Shown piece by piece: positions 47,465-56,052 of a stretch of 64,000 nucleotides of DNA. The notes beneath the pieces are model-generated. The model was not told where the DNA came from. It did not search any database and worked only from the letters and a program-made list of their open reading frames with translations. Each line of letters opens with the position of its first letter. Within the stretch, counting starts at the first letter, position 1. The position numbers were made by a program, and so were the translations under genes. The stretch is from contig JAWPMW010000001.1 in the NCBI GenBank assembly GCA_033344735.1, forward strand, positions 1,804,171-1,868,170, read 5' to 3'. This DNA comes from Gammaproteobacteria bacterium (GTDB lineage: Bacteria; Pseudomonadota; Gammaproteobacteria; UBA4575).

Positions 47465-48012
47465 TATGTCGCACAGTCATTCGTAGCACCTTCATTTAAA
47501 CGCACTCGCCCTGAAGTTATTATCGTAATCTTTTTTGATTTGCCAAGATCATTATCTTTGCACAAGTTAACACTGCCATTTATTCCGGAAACTCGCCCTG
47601 AGGCAAGGTATGGGATATTATTTATACAGCACCCTGTACCACGCAAAGTTAAACTTGCAGGCAAAGAGTCATGTACCCATAGAAGCTCTTCTCCGGCATC
47701 ACGATCTCCATCTGAATTTTCATTTACATAAACTATCCAACCAACCTCATAACCTGCACCGCCACAGTTTTCACCATCAGCGCTTGCACATAGTGCAACT
47801 GGTGAGTTTCTTCTAATTGCCTCACTCCTAGCCAGCGTTAGCGAAGATATAAACTCATTTATACTGCTAGTGAGTTGATTCCTCTCCATTAAGCCCTGAA
47901 ATGATGGCACGCCAATTGAGAGAATTACTGCTGCCACTACAATTGTCAGCATCAACTCTACGATAGTAAATCCGGCCAAGTGTTTAGGTTTTAAAAAAGC
48001 TGCTTGATTCAT
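47464..48012 (-). CDS. fimT: FimT/FimU-type minor pilin (GspH domain)
   Basis: This 182-residue prepilin has a leader ending LAG before FTIVELMLTIVVAAVILSIG. The GspH-type body has VPSFQGLMERNQLTSSINEF and LTLARSEAIRRNSPVALC. It is first in the minor-pilin operon, the place of fimU in Pseudomonas. FimT and FimU are hard to tell apart by eye. FimT of Legionella also binds DNA for transformation. The operon order is fimT/U-pilV-pilW-pilX-pilY1-small protein-pilE. Confidence 0.88.
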   Translation of the reverse strand: MNQAAFLKPKHLAGFTIVELMLTIVVAAVILSIGVPSFQGLMERNQLTSSINEFISSLTLARSEAIRRNSPVALCASADGENCGGAGYEVGWIVYVNENSDGDRDAGEELLWVHDSLPASLTLRGTGCCINNIPYLASGRVSGINGSVNLCKDNDLGKSKKITIITSGRVRLNEGATNDCAT

Positions 48013-48079
48013 CTATAAAATACAGCGCCTATTGATAAACAACTAGTTCTAAGTAGATTTTTTAAAGTATAGAGGAATG

Positions 48080-48150
48080 TACGCAACTGAAAAGACCTAA
48101 TTTGCGTAATAATGTACGCACTTATTTGAATGAATTACTTTAACTGCGTA
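48080..48150. promoter_or_regulatory. Four TGCGTA/TACGCA half-sites upstream of the minor-pilin operon
   Basis: TACGCA (48080-48085), TGCGTA (48103-48108), TACGCA (48115-48120) and TGCGTA (48145-48150) lie 68-138 bp before the fimT start. The middle two form a perfect inverted repeat with a 6-bp spacer. The two TACGCA copies share the longer AATGTACGCA and the two TGCGTA copies share TGCGTAAT. This looks like an operator array for a dimeric regulator, not identified. The rest of the 296-bp gap (48013-48308) is AT-rich with no gene seen. Confidence 0.55.
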
Positions 48151-48308
48151 ATTCATCATTATGGATAGTTGTGAGTTTTCATTAATTTTGCGACTTTAAA
48201 AAACCGGAAGCAAATTAAGGAATAACAATTATTTGTTATGTATTGTGTTTAAATTAATTGTATATCTTCATAACCAACAAGAATTTTTCTGCTGGTAACT
48301 CTACGATT

Positions 48309-49175
48309 CTAATTTATTTGCGTAGGATAATGAGAGGTCAGCTTAGGCCATTGCTGCTTTTGACTATGCATTTTAATCAAAGTAGTGACTGGCACCACTT
48401 CAATGTTGTGATCGAGTAACGTAGGTAGATAGCCACTCAGTAGTTTTATTGTGGATGGATATGGATGGCCTATTGCAACCGCATAGCCTTTACGCTTCGC
48501 GATCTTTTTTAGGTAATTTAGTTGGCGTCTAATATCTTCTTCATTTCTGCTGCTATCTATAAAAACATCTCTAGAAATATTAGGAACGTAATGCTCTTTG
48601 GCAATTTGGCTAGCGACGGTTAACGCAGTCGTTTTGCTGTCTACAAAGTAGAGATTGTCATTTCTATTCGATAGCACCTCCATTAACCATGACATATGCC
48701 CAGGATGTTGTGTTAGCAAACTACCCATATGGTTATTGACACCACGCGCATGCGGAACAGAGTTAATACTAATTTGAACTGACTTTTGGAATTCTGTTTG
48801 CGTGAGTTCCAGGGTAAGTGCACCATGGCCTAACTCAGAGCGCCCTGCTGATTGCATCGGTAAATGCACCATCACTTCTTTGCCATAAGACGCAGCTAAA
48901 TTCGCTAGACGTTTTGAGTACGGACGTTTGGGTAAAAATGCATAGGTTAACTGGTATGGCAAATCAATTAATGTTTGTCCTTGATGAAAATTGTTACCTA
49001 AGTCATCAATAATTATTGCGACCTTGTAGGTCTCTTGTGCGACTAACGATTCATCAGCAAACAAACCTGACACAGACAATAACAAGGTCACCCCGATGAA
49101 GAGGCGACCTAATATTGTTGATGTAACTTGTTTTGAAACTGGCTTAATTAAATGATTATACGCTCGTCGAGTCAT
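48309..49175 (-). CDS. Divergent polysaccharide deacetylase family protein (YibQ-like)
   Basis: This 288-residue secreted protein has an N-terminal hydrophobic signal segment (about 20-41) and the divergent NodB-like deacetylase fold: VAIIIDDLGNN, LTYAFLPKRPYSKRLA, EVMVHLPMQS, GVNNHMGSLLTQ and GYAVAIGHPYPSTIKLL. The Asp-Asp and His motifs keep possible metal ligands. The substrate is unknown. It overlaps ctpA by 20 bp and follows envC-ctpA, the usual neighbourhood (E. coli yibQ is next to envC), which suggests a cell-wall role. Confidence 0.87.
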   Translation of the reverse strand: MTRRAYNHLIKPVSKQVTSTILGRLFIGVTLLLSVSGLFADESLVAQETYKVAIIIDDLGNNFHQGQTLIDLPYQLTYAFLPKRPYSKRLANLAASYGKEVMVHLPMQSAGRSELGHGALTLELTQTEFQKSVQISINSVPHARGVNNHMGSLLTQHPGHMSWLMEVLSNRNDNLYFVDSKTTALTVASQIAKEHYVPNISRDVFIDSSRNEEDIRRQLNYLKKIAKRKGYAVAIGHPYPSTIKLLSGYLPTLLDHNIEVVPVTTLIKMHSQKQQWPKLTSHYPTQIN

Positions 49176-50484
49176 TGTTTTTTGCTAGATCTTTTAAGAT
49201 GCTTAGCGCCTCATTCAACACTGCATCTTCCTCACTGTCTACTGATATTGTAATACGTTTCACTTCTTTTTTAGCCTTGTCGGTACTTTTATCTTGGTTA
49301 TTTTCCAAATGACCTTTTAAATCTGCCTCACGCACAAATTCAAAGCGCTTATTTTCATCATCTTCACCACCATGAATCTCTTCAACCAATATATCAGGGT
49401 CAATACCTTCTCCTTGAATCGACTTGCCTGATGGTGTGTAGTAACGCGCAGTAGTTAACTTCAATGCCGCATCTTCTTTGAGTGGCAGAATAGTTTGCAC
49501 TGATCCTTTACCAAAGGATTTTTGTCCCATAATCACAGCACGCTTATGATCCTGTAATGCACCTGCAACAATTTCTGATGCAGAAGCAGAACCTTCATTA
49601 ATAAGCACTATAATTGGAATACCATCGACCGAATCATTTGTACTTGCACTGTAGTTTAATTCGGCATCTTCCACACGACCTTTTGTGAAAACAATCAGCT
49701 CTCCATCTTCAAGGAAGATATCAGATACACCAACTGCACCTGTTAAAACACCGCCAGGATTATTTCGCAAATCCAGTACTAGTCCTTGTAAATTTTTACT
49801 TTCCTTACTCAGTAACTTTTCAACAGCCGCAATTACATTACGCGTCGTTTTAGATTGGAAACTTGAAATGCGAATATAACCATATCCTGGTTCTAGAATT
49901 CGACTACGAACACTTTTCACTCGAATCACATCTCGAACCACCGTTATTTCTAATGGCTTCACCTCACCTTCGCGAACAATGGTTAGTAATATTTTAGAAC
50001 CTCGTTTTCCACGCATTAATTTAACAGCATCATTAAGCGTTAAACCTTTTACTTGTGTCTCATCCAGCTTAATAATAATGTCACCAGCTTGAACACCAGC
50101 CTTGTCTGCGGGCGTATCTTCGATAGGAGAGATAACGCGCACAAAGCCATTTTCCATCCCTACTTCTATCCCAAGGCCACCAAACTCACCTGTGGTACCA
50201 ATCTGCAACTCTTTGAATTCTTCTTGACTTAAGTAAGAGGAGTGTGGATCCAGACTACTTAACATGCCGCGAATCGCACCTTCCAGTAATGCTTCATCAC
50301 CGACCTCTTCTACGTAATCTTTTTTAATTCGTGCATATATATCTGTGAACAAACGGATATCTGACAGTGGCAATTCCAGTAAAGCATTATCACGCTTTGC
50401 AAATACTTGGTGGCTTCCCGCCAATAGCAAGCCGATTAGTAAACCGACGGTCAATCCCAAGCTGAGGGGTTTTACACTTTTCAT
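49156..50484 (-). CDS. ctpA: Carboxyl-terminal processing protease (S41 family, CtpA-like)
   Basis: This 442-residue periplasmic serine protease has an N-terminal signal/anchor (about 8-28). A PDZ domain follows (about 95-175, GGLGIEVGMENGFVRVISP). The S41 catalytic part has NEGSASASEIVAGAL with the nucleophile Ser, and GQKSFGKGSVQT with the catalytic Lys. Pseudomonas CtpA degrades cell-wall hydrolases with its partner LbcA. The place beside envC, a hydrolase activator, fits such control. It lies between envC and the yibQ-like gene on one transcript. Confidence 0.93.
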   Translation of the reverse strand: MKSVKPLSLGLTVGLLIGLLLAGSHQVFAKRDNALLELPLSDIRLFTDIYARIKKDYVEEVGDEALLEGAIRGMLSSLDPHSSYLSQEEFKELQIGTTGEFGGLGIEVGMENGFVRVISPIEDTPADKAGVQAGDIIIKLDETQVKGLTLNDAVKLMRGKRGSKILLTIVREGEVKPLEITVVRDVIRVKSVRSRILEPGYGYIRISSFQSKTTRNVIAAVEKLLSKESKNLQGLVLDLRNNPGGVLTGAVGVSDIFLEDGELIVFTKGRVEDAELNYSASTNDSVDGIPIIVLINEGSASASEIVAGALQDHKRAVIMGQKSFGKGSVQTILPLKEDAALKLTTARYYTPSGKSIQGEGIDPDILVEEIHGGEDDENKRFEFVREADLKGHLENNQDKSTDKAKKEVKRITISVDSEEDAVLNEALSILKDLAKNNDSTSV

Positions 50485-50563
50485 GATTTGCTCCTTGTGG
50501 CGATTAGGCTTCTATAAACCGACCGCTACTGGTTATTTTGTCTTCTGATCTATTAAATTATAT

Positions 50564-51757
50564 TTACAGAGAATAAGCCATATTTGGGTGTACACACCAG
50601 TTCGCTGGATCTACTGGCGTTCCTTGGCGACGAATCTCAAAATATAGACTGGTTTGATCAACGTCTCCAGAATCCCCTACTACTGCAATCAATTCACCCT
50701 GATCAACATTCTCACCCACATTTTTATATAATCCTTCAGCATGGGCATATAAGCTCATATATTCGTCACCATGATCTATAATTACTAGCCATCCATAATG
50801 ATCAAACCAGTCAGAGAACACTACATTGCCTGCATAAATAGCATGCACTTTGTCACCACGATCAGCTTTTATAGAGACACCCGACCACTGCAATCCATCT
50901 GAGCCCTGCCTATTTTGTCCAAATCGATTTTTTAACTCACCTCTTGTGGGCCAATGTAGTTTTCCAGCATTGCTAGCAAATTTCCCTTGTGACTTCTTAA
51001 CTGTAAGTTTTTTAAGTAATTTTTGTAATTTTTTTTTCTTACTACGCTCTTGTTTTAAATTAACCTGATCAGACTTAATCTTATTTTCGAGCTCCCGCTG
51101 AGCGTTTTCTTTTCGAATGCGGACTTTCTCCAGCCCAGATTGCTCTTTTGATTGTTTTTTAAGCAAATTTTGCAGTGTTTCTTGCTGCTTCTTAATTTCG
51201 AATTGATTTGTTTTTATTTCATCAGCCAAGCCACTAATATGATTAATCTGCTTTACACGTGCTTGGTGAATGTAGTCATAAATTAGTGCGTTCTTACCTA
51301 CATCTTGTAAATTACTCTGGCTTAGTAACAACTTCCATTTGCTTTGAGATCGGGCACGATAAGCGCTGCGAATTTGTTGCTGAAATAAGTTTGCTTGGAC
51401 TCCCAGAGCTTGATCAATTAGGACTTTTTCCTCGTGTAGCATCACAGAACGTTGCTTACTATTAGTAATTTTGAGTTTTGAGTCTTTTATACGTTGATGC
51501 AACTTACCAATCTCACGATCTAGTTTTGCCATTTCTTTTCGTACAACATCATGATTTTTAACGTTTTTTGCGAGATTGCTCTCTATTTGACCAACAATTT
51601 TTGTTATGGTGTCCAATTGTTGTTGCGTAGCGTCTAAATCACCCTGACCAAATGCCGAATTAACAACTAACATATTGAAATATAATAGAAAAACTATAGG
51701 CGCAGCAGCTTGAGGCTTAGCTACAATCTCAGTTAAATGATGGAAAAGGCTATTCAA
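50564..51757 (-). CDS. envC: Murein hydrolase activator EnvC
   Basis: This 397-residue protein has a signal segment (about 17-37, ending SAFG). Long coiled coils follow (about 42-250, rich in K/Q/E/L), then a C-terminal LytM/M23 domain (about 285-390) with GVSIKADRGDKVHAIYAGNV and GWLVIIDHGDEYMSLYAHAEGL. EnvC-type LytM domains lack full zinc coordination and activate amidases AmiA/AmiB at the septum, linked to FtsEX. The first metal-ligand motif of active M23 enzymes, H-x3-D near the domain start, is replaced here (WSGVSI), as expected for an activator. Confidence 0.92.
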   Translation of the reverse strand: MNSLFHHLTEIVAKPQAAAPIVFLLYFNMLVVNSAFGQGDLDATQQQLDTITKIVGQIESNLAKNVKNHDVVRKEMAKLDREIGKLHQRIKDSKLKITNSKQRSVMLHEEKVLIDQALGVQANLFQQQIRSAYRARSQSKWKLLLSQSNLQDVGKNALIYDYIHQARVKQINHISGLADEIKTNQFEIKKQQETLQNLLKKQSKEQSGLEKVRIRKENAQRELENKIKSDQVNLKQERSKKKKLQKLLKKLTVKKSQGKFASNAGKLHWPTRGELKNRFGQNRQGSDGLQWSGVSIKADRGDKVHAIYAGNVVFSDWFDHYGWLVIIDHGDEYMSLYAHAEGLYKNVGENVDQGELIAVVGDSGDVDQTSLYFEIRRQGTPVDPANWCVHPNMAYSL

Positions 51758-51837
51758 CAGACAGATTCCCGACTATTATCAGCGTATTAATGGTTTAGAA
51801 TATTAGATAATGCCATTATTAATTTTTTAGGAATTGA

Positions 51838-52185
51838 ATGGAAGCGAACAAAATGACTGAAACTGGCTTTGTGTCCCTCAATCGCTCAGACCTCATGGCA
51901 AAAGAGGATGACATAGAAAGGGCATCACGCTCATTAAAGGCGATGTCCCATCCTTTACGCCTGAAGATTCTATGCGTACTAGGCAATCAAGAAGTTAGCG
52001 TGCAAGACATTGTAGAAAATGTAGGCACCTCTCAGAGTAATATCTCACAGCATCTGGCTATACTACGAGATAAAGGCATATTAAAATCTCGCAAAGATGC
52101 AAACAGAGTATTTTATAAGGTTGGTGACGAACGCACCCTGAAACTTATTGAGATGATGCAACACGTTTTCTGTTCTGTACACTAG
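51838..52185 (+). CDS. ArsR/SmtB-family winged-helix repressor, BigR/SqrR-like cysteine pair
   Basis: This 115-residue regulator has the ArsR fold: AMSHPLRLKILCVLGNQEVSV, then the recognition region TSQSNISQHLAILRDKGIL and the wing SRKDANRVFYKV. The classical metal site ELCVCDL is absent (EVSVQDI here). Only two Cys remain, C46 and C112, 66 residues apart, the same distance as the persulfide-sensing pair C41/C107 of SqrR. It may therefore sense reactive sulphur; this is inference from Cys placement and the rhodanese gene next to it. An AGGAATTG sequence serves as ribosome binding site. Confidence 0.85.
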   Translation: MEANKMTETGFVSLNRSDLMAKEDDIERASRSLKAMSHPLRLKILCVLGNQEVSVQDIVENVGTSQSNISQHLAILRDKGILKSRKDANRVFYKVGDERTLKLIEMMQHVFCSVH

Positions 52186-52209
52186 ATTAGATCCCGCATA
52201 ATTAATTCG

Positions 52210-52215
52210 TATAAT
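52210..52215 (+). promoter_or_regulatory. Candidate -10 element for the rhodanese-grxC-secB-gpsA unit
   Basis: A perfect TATAAT lies 30 bp before the rhodanese ATG, in the 59-bp gap after the ArsR-family gene. The -35 is not clear. Confidence 0.4.
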
Positions 52216-52244
52216 ACAGCCCTCAATAACGGGCGGCCTACTTA

Positions 52245-52670
52245 ATGACTCCTGATTCAGAATTCTTTACCAATAACCTTGTTTTATTCATCGCCCTTGG
52301 AATCATCCTTGCGTTAATCGTTCGCATGGAAATTAAGAGAGCGATGCGTGGATTCAAAAATATTTCCCCTGCAGAAGCAGTTCAACTGATAAACAAAGAA
52401 GATGCCATCATGCTAGATGTGCGAGAAAGTAATGAGCTAACTCAAGGATCTATTCGTGGAGCGAAACATTTAGCATTAAGTGTGCTAAAACAACGTGTAG
52501 AAGAGCTAAAAGCACATACCGAACAACCCATCATTGCTTATTGCAAAGCAGGGACAAGGTCTTCAGCAGCGTGTGAAATATTGAAGAAAAATAACTTTAC
52601 TAATGTTATGTCCCTCAAAGGTGGTATCGAGGGTTGGAAAACTGCAAACTTACCCGTGGTGAAATCATGA
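52245..52670 (+). CDS. yibN: Rhodanese-like membrane-anchored protein (YibN-like)
   Basis: This 141-residue protein has an N-terminal membrane helix (about 9-27) and a single rhodanese domain. The active-site loop CKAGTRS holds the catalytic Cys in IAYCKAGTRSSAACEIL, and MLDVRESNELTQGSIRGAKHL is conserved. Such proteins carry persulfide sulphur; the physiological acceptor is unknown. The order rhodanese-grxC-secB-gpsA is conserved in Gammaproteobacteria. Its TGA overlaps the grxC ATG. Confidence 0.92.
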   Translation: MTPDSEFFTNNLVLFIALGIILALIVRMEIKRAMRGFKNISPAEAVQLINKEDAIMLDVRESNELTQGSIRGAKHLALSVLKQRVEELKAHTEQPIIAYCKAGTRSSAACEILKKNNFTNVMSLKGGIEGWKTANLPVVKS

Positions 52671-52927
52671 CTACCCCAAATATAAAAGTATATAGCGGCC
52701 GTTTATGCACATACTGCAATGCCGCAAAACGATTGCTTGACAGCAAAGGTGTCAAGTATGAAGAAATCTTAATTGATGATGACCAAGCTATACGTGATGA
52801 GATGGAAAAACTCAGTGGGCGCACTAGCGTTCCACAAATTTTTATTGGAGATACACATGTTGGTGGCTTTGACGATTTAGCAGAGCTAAACCGCGAAGGA
52901 AAGCTCAATGGCATGTTAGGTCTTTAG
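52667..52927 (+). CDS. grxC: Glutaredoxin 3 with CTYC active site
   Basis: This 86-residue glutaredoxin reduces disulphides with glutathione. The start is ATG at 52667, overlapping the preceding stop (ATGA); the frame is open further upstream inside the rhodanese gene. The active site is CTYC in GRLCTYCNAAKRLL, where E. coli GrxC has CPYC. The cis-Pro motif SVPQIF and the GSH-binding GGFDDL are intact. Confidence 0.94.
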   Translation: MTTPNIKVYSGRLCTYCNAAKRLLDSKGVKYEEILIDDDQAIRDEMEKLSGRTSVPQIFIGDTHVGGFDDLAELNREGKLNGMLGL

Positions 52928-52975
52928 TAACATAAGAATAGTGTGTGTTAAAGTTATATACCCTAAAGAATAACT

Positions 52976-53440
52976 ATGGCTGACAACGAACAAAAATTTG
53001 AGATTCAAAAAATCTTTCTTAAGGATGCGTCATTTGAATCACCAAACTCTCCTGATATTTTTCGAGAGAAGTGGCAGCCAAAAACAGATATTCATTTAAC
53101 TGCACAGAACATAAAGTTGACTGATGAACTATATGAAGTAACGCTCAATGTAGAAGTTACCTCTTCACAAAATGAAAAAACAGCTTTCTTAGTTGAATTA
53201 AAACAGTCAGGTGTTTTTTTAATAAAAGATTTCCCTGAGGATCAGAGAAACCACCTTCTTGGAAGCTACTGCCCACATACACTATTCCCATTTGCACGCG
53301 AAGTAGTAGCCGACTTAGTTGGCAAGGGCGGATTCCCTCCATTACTGTTATCACCTGTGAATTTTGATGCTTTATATTCACAGCAGTTAGCGAAATTAAA
53401 GGAAGAGCAGCAAGCTACCAGCGAAGAGACAAAACACTAA
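52976..53440 (+). CDS. secB: Protein-export chaperone SecB
   Basis: This 154-residue chaperone keeps precursors unfolded and hands them to SecA. Family marks are QKIFLKDASFESPNSP, LNVEVTSSQNEKTAFLVE, CPHTLFPFAREVVADLV and GGFPPLLLSPVNFDALY. It sits between grxC and gpsA as in E. coli. Confidence 0.96.
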   Translation: MADNEQKFEIQKIFLKDASFESPNSPDIFREKWQPKTDIHLTAQNIKLTDELYEVTLNVEVTSSQNEKTAFLVELKQSGVFLIKDFPEDQRNHLLGSYCPHTLFPFAREVVADLVGKGGFPPLLLSPVNFDALYSQQLAKLKEEQQATSEETKH

Positions 53441-53474
53441 TTTCTCTCGCGAACGATTGCAGGAGGCACTAAGC

Positions 53475-54482
53475 ATGACAGAACCAATTATTGGTGTACT
53501 CGGTGCCGGAGCATGGGGCACAGCATTAGCAATACATCTTGCAAAATTACATCCAGAAATACATCTTTGGGCGAGGAACGCTAATGCCTTACATGAAATA
53601 TTTACTGACAAAGAAAATAAACGTTACCTCCCGGGCTCCTCTTTACCAGATAATATTATTCCCAGTGCAGACTTTTCTGTACTAGTAAACAGTTGTACCC
53701 ATGTATTAGTGGCCGTCCCAAGTACCACCATGCGCGACATGGTGCAACGCATTAATTCTCATGCCTCCGGAAATTTACGCGGCATTATTTGGGCGAGCAA
53801 AGGCCTAGAACAAAATACCGGCAAATTTTTACACCAAGTTGCAGAAGAGGAATTATCTAGCAATATTCACACAGCAATTCTATCTGGACCATCTTTTGCT
53901 CAAGAAGTTGGTAAAGGTTTACCTACTGCAGTGACTATTGCATCGACCAATGAAGCCTTTGCTAATGAAGTTGCGCAGTTATTCCACCACCCGCTATTTC
54001 GCACCTATATCAGTACAGATGTCACGGGTGTAGAAATTGGTGGCACATTTAAAAATATTTTGGCCATCGCCGCTGGCATAATTGATGGACTTCAATTTGG
54101 CGCTAATGCCCGTGCTGCGCTCATCACCCGCGGGGTTGCCGAGATGATTCGCTTTGGTAAAAGGCTTGGTGTCAACACTGATACATTTACAGGGCTATCA
54201 GGCATTGGTGACATTGTATTAACATGCACAGAAAACATGTCACGTAACCGTCGCTTTGGCTTAGGCCTGGGCTCAGGAAAATCTCTGCAAGAAGTCGAAC
54301 AAGAAATAGGGCAAGTAATAGAGGGTAAGTATGCTGCTAAAGTCGTATTTGATTTAGCGCAGAAACTGAATATTGAATTACCAATTAGCACACAAGTTTA
54401 TGAAGTATTATATAACAACAAATCTGCGCGAGAAGCCGTAGAAGAGTTATTAGCTCGCTCTCTCAAAAATGAAGCAGATTAA
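53475..54482 (+). CDS. gpsA: Glycerol-3-phosphate dehydrogenase [NAD(P)+]
   Basis: GpsA reduces dihydroxyacetone phosphate to glycerol-3-phosphate for phospholipid synthesis. It has 335 residues from the ATG at 53475, which has a perfect AGGAGG 8 nt upstream. The NAD-binding GVLGAGAWGTALA, the WASKGLE block, SGPSFAQEVGKGLPTAVTIA, and the catalytic Lys region GGTFKNILAIAAGI are visible. The stop overlaps that of convergent trmL (TTAA). Confidence 0.96.
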   Translation: MTEPIIGVLGAGAWGTALAIHLAKLHPEIHLWARNANALHEIFTDKENKRYLPGSSLPDNIIPSADFSVLVNSCTHVLVAVPSTTMRDMVQRINSHASGNLRGIIWASKGLEQNTGKFLHQVAEEELSSNIHTAILSGPSFAQEVGKGLPTAVTIASTNEAFANEVAQLFHHPLFRTYISTDVTGVEIGGTFKNILAIAAGIIDGLQFGANARAALITRGVAEMIRFGKRLGVNTDTFTGLSGIGDIVLTCTENMSRNRRFGLGLGSGKSLQEVEQEIGQVIEGKYAAKVVFDLAQKLNIELPISTQVYEVLYNNKSAREAVEELLARSLKNEAD

Positions 54483-54943
54483 ATTGCACCAGCAAAATCT
54501 TTTTGCCGCCATGCTTCAAATATAAATATCGATACCGTGTTAGATAAATTAATACTGCGGCTGTTTTCCAACATAGGCACACGCAGAATATTATTTTTAT
54601 CAAATGTTTTTAATATGCTATCTGGCAAGCCACGTGTTTCTGGACCAAATATAAGCGCATCACCCGCTTGGTAGTTGATTTGGCTATAATTTTTAGTGCC
54701 TTTAGTGGAGCATGCAAATAATCGGCTTGCTGGTAAATTTTCTAAACAACTGGCGTAATCAGGATATTCTTGTACTAAACTCTTATCTATATAATCTAAA
54801 GCGGCACGACGCATACGCTTATCATCTATCTCGAACCCAAGGGGATGAATTAAATGCAACTGACAGCCACTATTTGCGCATAAGCGCATAATATTACCTG
54901 TGTTAGGTGGAATTTCCGGTTGATATAATACGATATGAAACAT
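54479..54943 (-). CDS. trmL: tRNA (cytidine/uridine-2'-O-)-methyltransferase TrmL
   Basis: This 154-residue SPOUT methyltransferase modifies the wobble base of tRNA-Leu isoacceptors. It begins MFHIVLYQPEIPPNTGNIMR, the invariant TrmL N-terminus. The knot region follows with IFGPETRGLPDSIL and PMLENSRSINLSNTVSIF. The start codon at 54943-54941 overlaps the pyrD start codon on the other strand. A longer frame to 54973 would run into pyrD and is unlikely. The ribosome binding site is weak (GAG close to the ATG). Confidence 0.93.
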   Translation of the reverse strand: MFHIVLYQPEIPPNTGNIMRLCANSGCQLHLIHPLGFEIDDKRMRRAALDYIDKSLVQEYPDYASCLENLPASRLFACSTKGTKNYSQINYQAGDALIFGPETRGLPDSILKTFDKNNILRVPMLENSRSINLSNTVSIFIFEAWRQKDFAGAI

Positions 54944-55883
54944 GAGCTCTAAATATAAACAATTACTTAACAATTTCTGCGGCTTAGAATTTCAAACACC
55001 CTTGGTGTTACTTTCCGGCTGCGTGGGCTTTGGTCAAGAATACACGCGTGTGGTGGGATATTCTAATCAAGAAATTGGTGCCATCTGCTTAAAAGGCACT
55101 ACGCTAGAGAATCGTCTGGGTAACTCTGCTCACCGAATATACGAAACACCCGCTGGCATGCTTAACGCAATAGGCTTACAAAACCCTGGCGCAAAAACAG
55201 TCGTTAACGAATATTTGCCTAAATTAGACTTTAATGAAACACGTTATATAGCGAATGTGTCTGGTTCTACTATTGAGGAATACACAGAGGTAACACGTAT
55301 TTTTGATGACTCCCCGATTGATGCCGTCGAAATTAATATTTCATGCCCCAATGTGAAAGAAGGTGGCGTCGCGTTTGGTAATGATCCTGATATGTCTGCC
55401 AAAGTTGTTGAAGCATGTCGCGCAGTCACAAATAAACCGATCATCACAAAACTATCTCCTAATCAAACTGATATTGCATACAATGCTAAACGTTGTATTG
55501 ATGCTGGTACCGACGCCTTTGCCGTAATCAATACCTTAATGGGAATGGCCATAGACATTAATTCGCGCAAACCGGTGATAGGTAACAACCAAGGCGGGCT
55601 ATCTGGCCCAGCAATCAAACCAATTGCCTTATTAAAAGTGCACCAAGTTTATCAGGTGTGTAAGGAACATAATATTCCTATTATTGGTCAGGGTGGCGTA
55701 TGTTCTGGAGAAGACGCACTGGAATTTATTATTGCAGGTGCAAGTGCAGTCGGAATTGGCACTGGCCTTTATTATGATCCATTGATTTGTGCTGGAATAA
55801 ATAAAACAATTAGTAATTATTTAGCAGACAATAATCTATCCCATATTTCAGAATTAGTGGGCAGTCTCGTTTTAAATCAATGA
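54942..55883 (+). CDS. pyrD: Dihydroorotate dehydrogenase, class 1B type
   Basis: This 313-residue enzyme oxidises dihydroorotate to orotate in pyrimidine synthesis. The sequence is clearly class 1B: PLVLLSGCVGFGQEY, GMLNAIGLQNPG, INISCPNVKEGGVAFGNDP with the catalytic Cys, INTLMGMAIDI and GGLSGPAIKPIAL. Class 1B enzymes work with PyrK (FAD, 2Fe-2S) and NAD+, while most Gammaproteobacteria use the membrane class 2 enzyme. No pyrK is in the window. The ATG overlaps the trmL ATG head to head. Confidence 0.9.
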   Translation: MSSKYKQLLNNFCGLEFQTPLVLLSGCVGFGQEYTRVVGYSNQEIGAICLKGTTLENRLGNSAHRIYETPAGMLNAIGLQNPGAKTVVNEYLPKLDFNETRYIANVSGSTIEEYTEVTRIFDDSPIDAVEINISCPNVKEGGVAFGNDPDMSAKVVEACRAVTNKPIITKLSPNQTDIAYNAKRCIDAGTDAFAVINTLMGMAIDINSRKPVIGNNQGGLSGPAIKPIALLKVHQVYQVCKEHNIPIIGQGGVCSGEDALEFIIAGASAVGIGTGLYYDPLICAGINKTISNYLADNNLSHISELVGSLVLNQ

Positions 55884-56005
55884 AAAAAGAGTCAAAAATA
55901 TTCTAGACAAGCAACTCAAAAAAGATCGCCATTTTTTACTTTACACTATTGTTGCATTTCGTATTGCGTTCTGACTTTTAATAAATACATCTTAGATAAT
56001 AACCA

Positions 56006-56035
56006 TTTTTGAGACAAAGGTAGATACCTCAAAAA
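56006..56035 (-). repeat. Inverted repeat after ntrC (possible terminator)
   Basis: TTTTTGAG (56006-56013) pairs with CTCAAAAA (56028-56035), with a small GGTA/TACC hairpin between. It lies 18 bp after the ntrC stop. It may end the ntrBC transcript, though the stem is AT-rich and has no clean T-run after a GC stem. Confidence 0.35.
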
Positions 56036-56052
56036 CTACTCAATTAGCTCTT

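Noticed and set aside
54944-54973. Longer trmL start inside pyrD
   Set aside because: The extra residues are not in TrmL proteins, which begin at the MFHIVLYQPE block.
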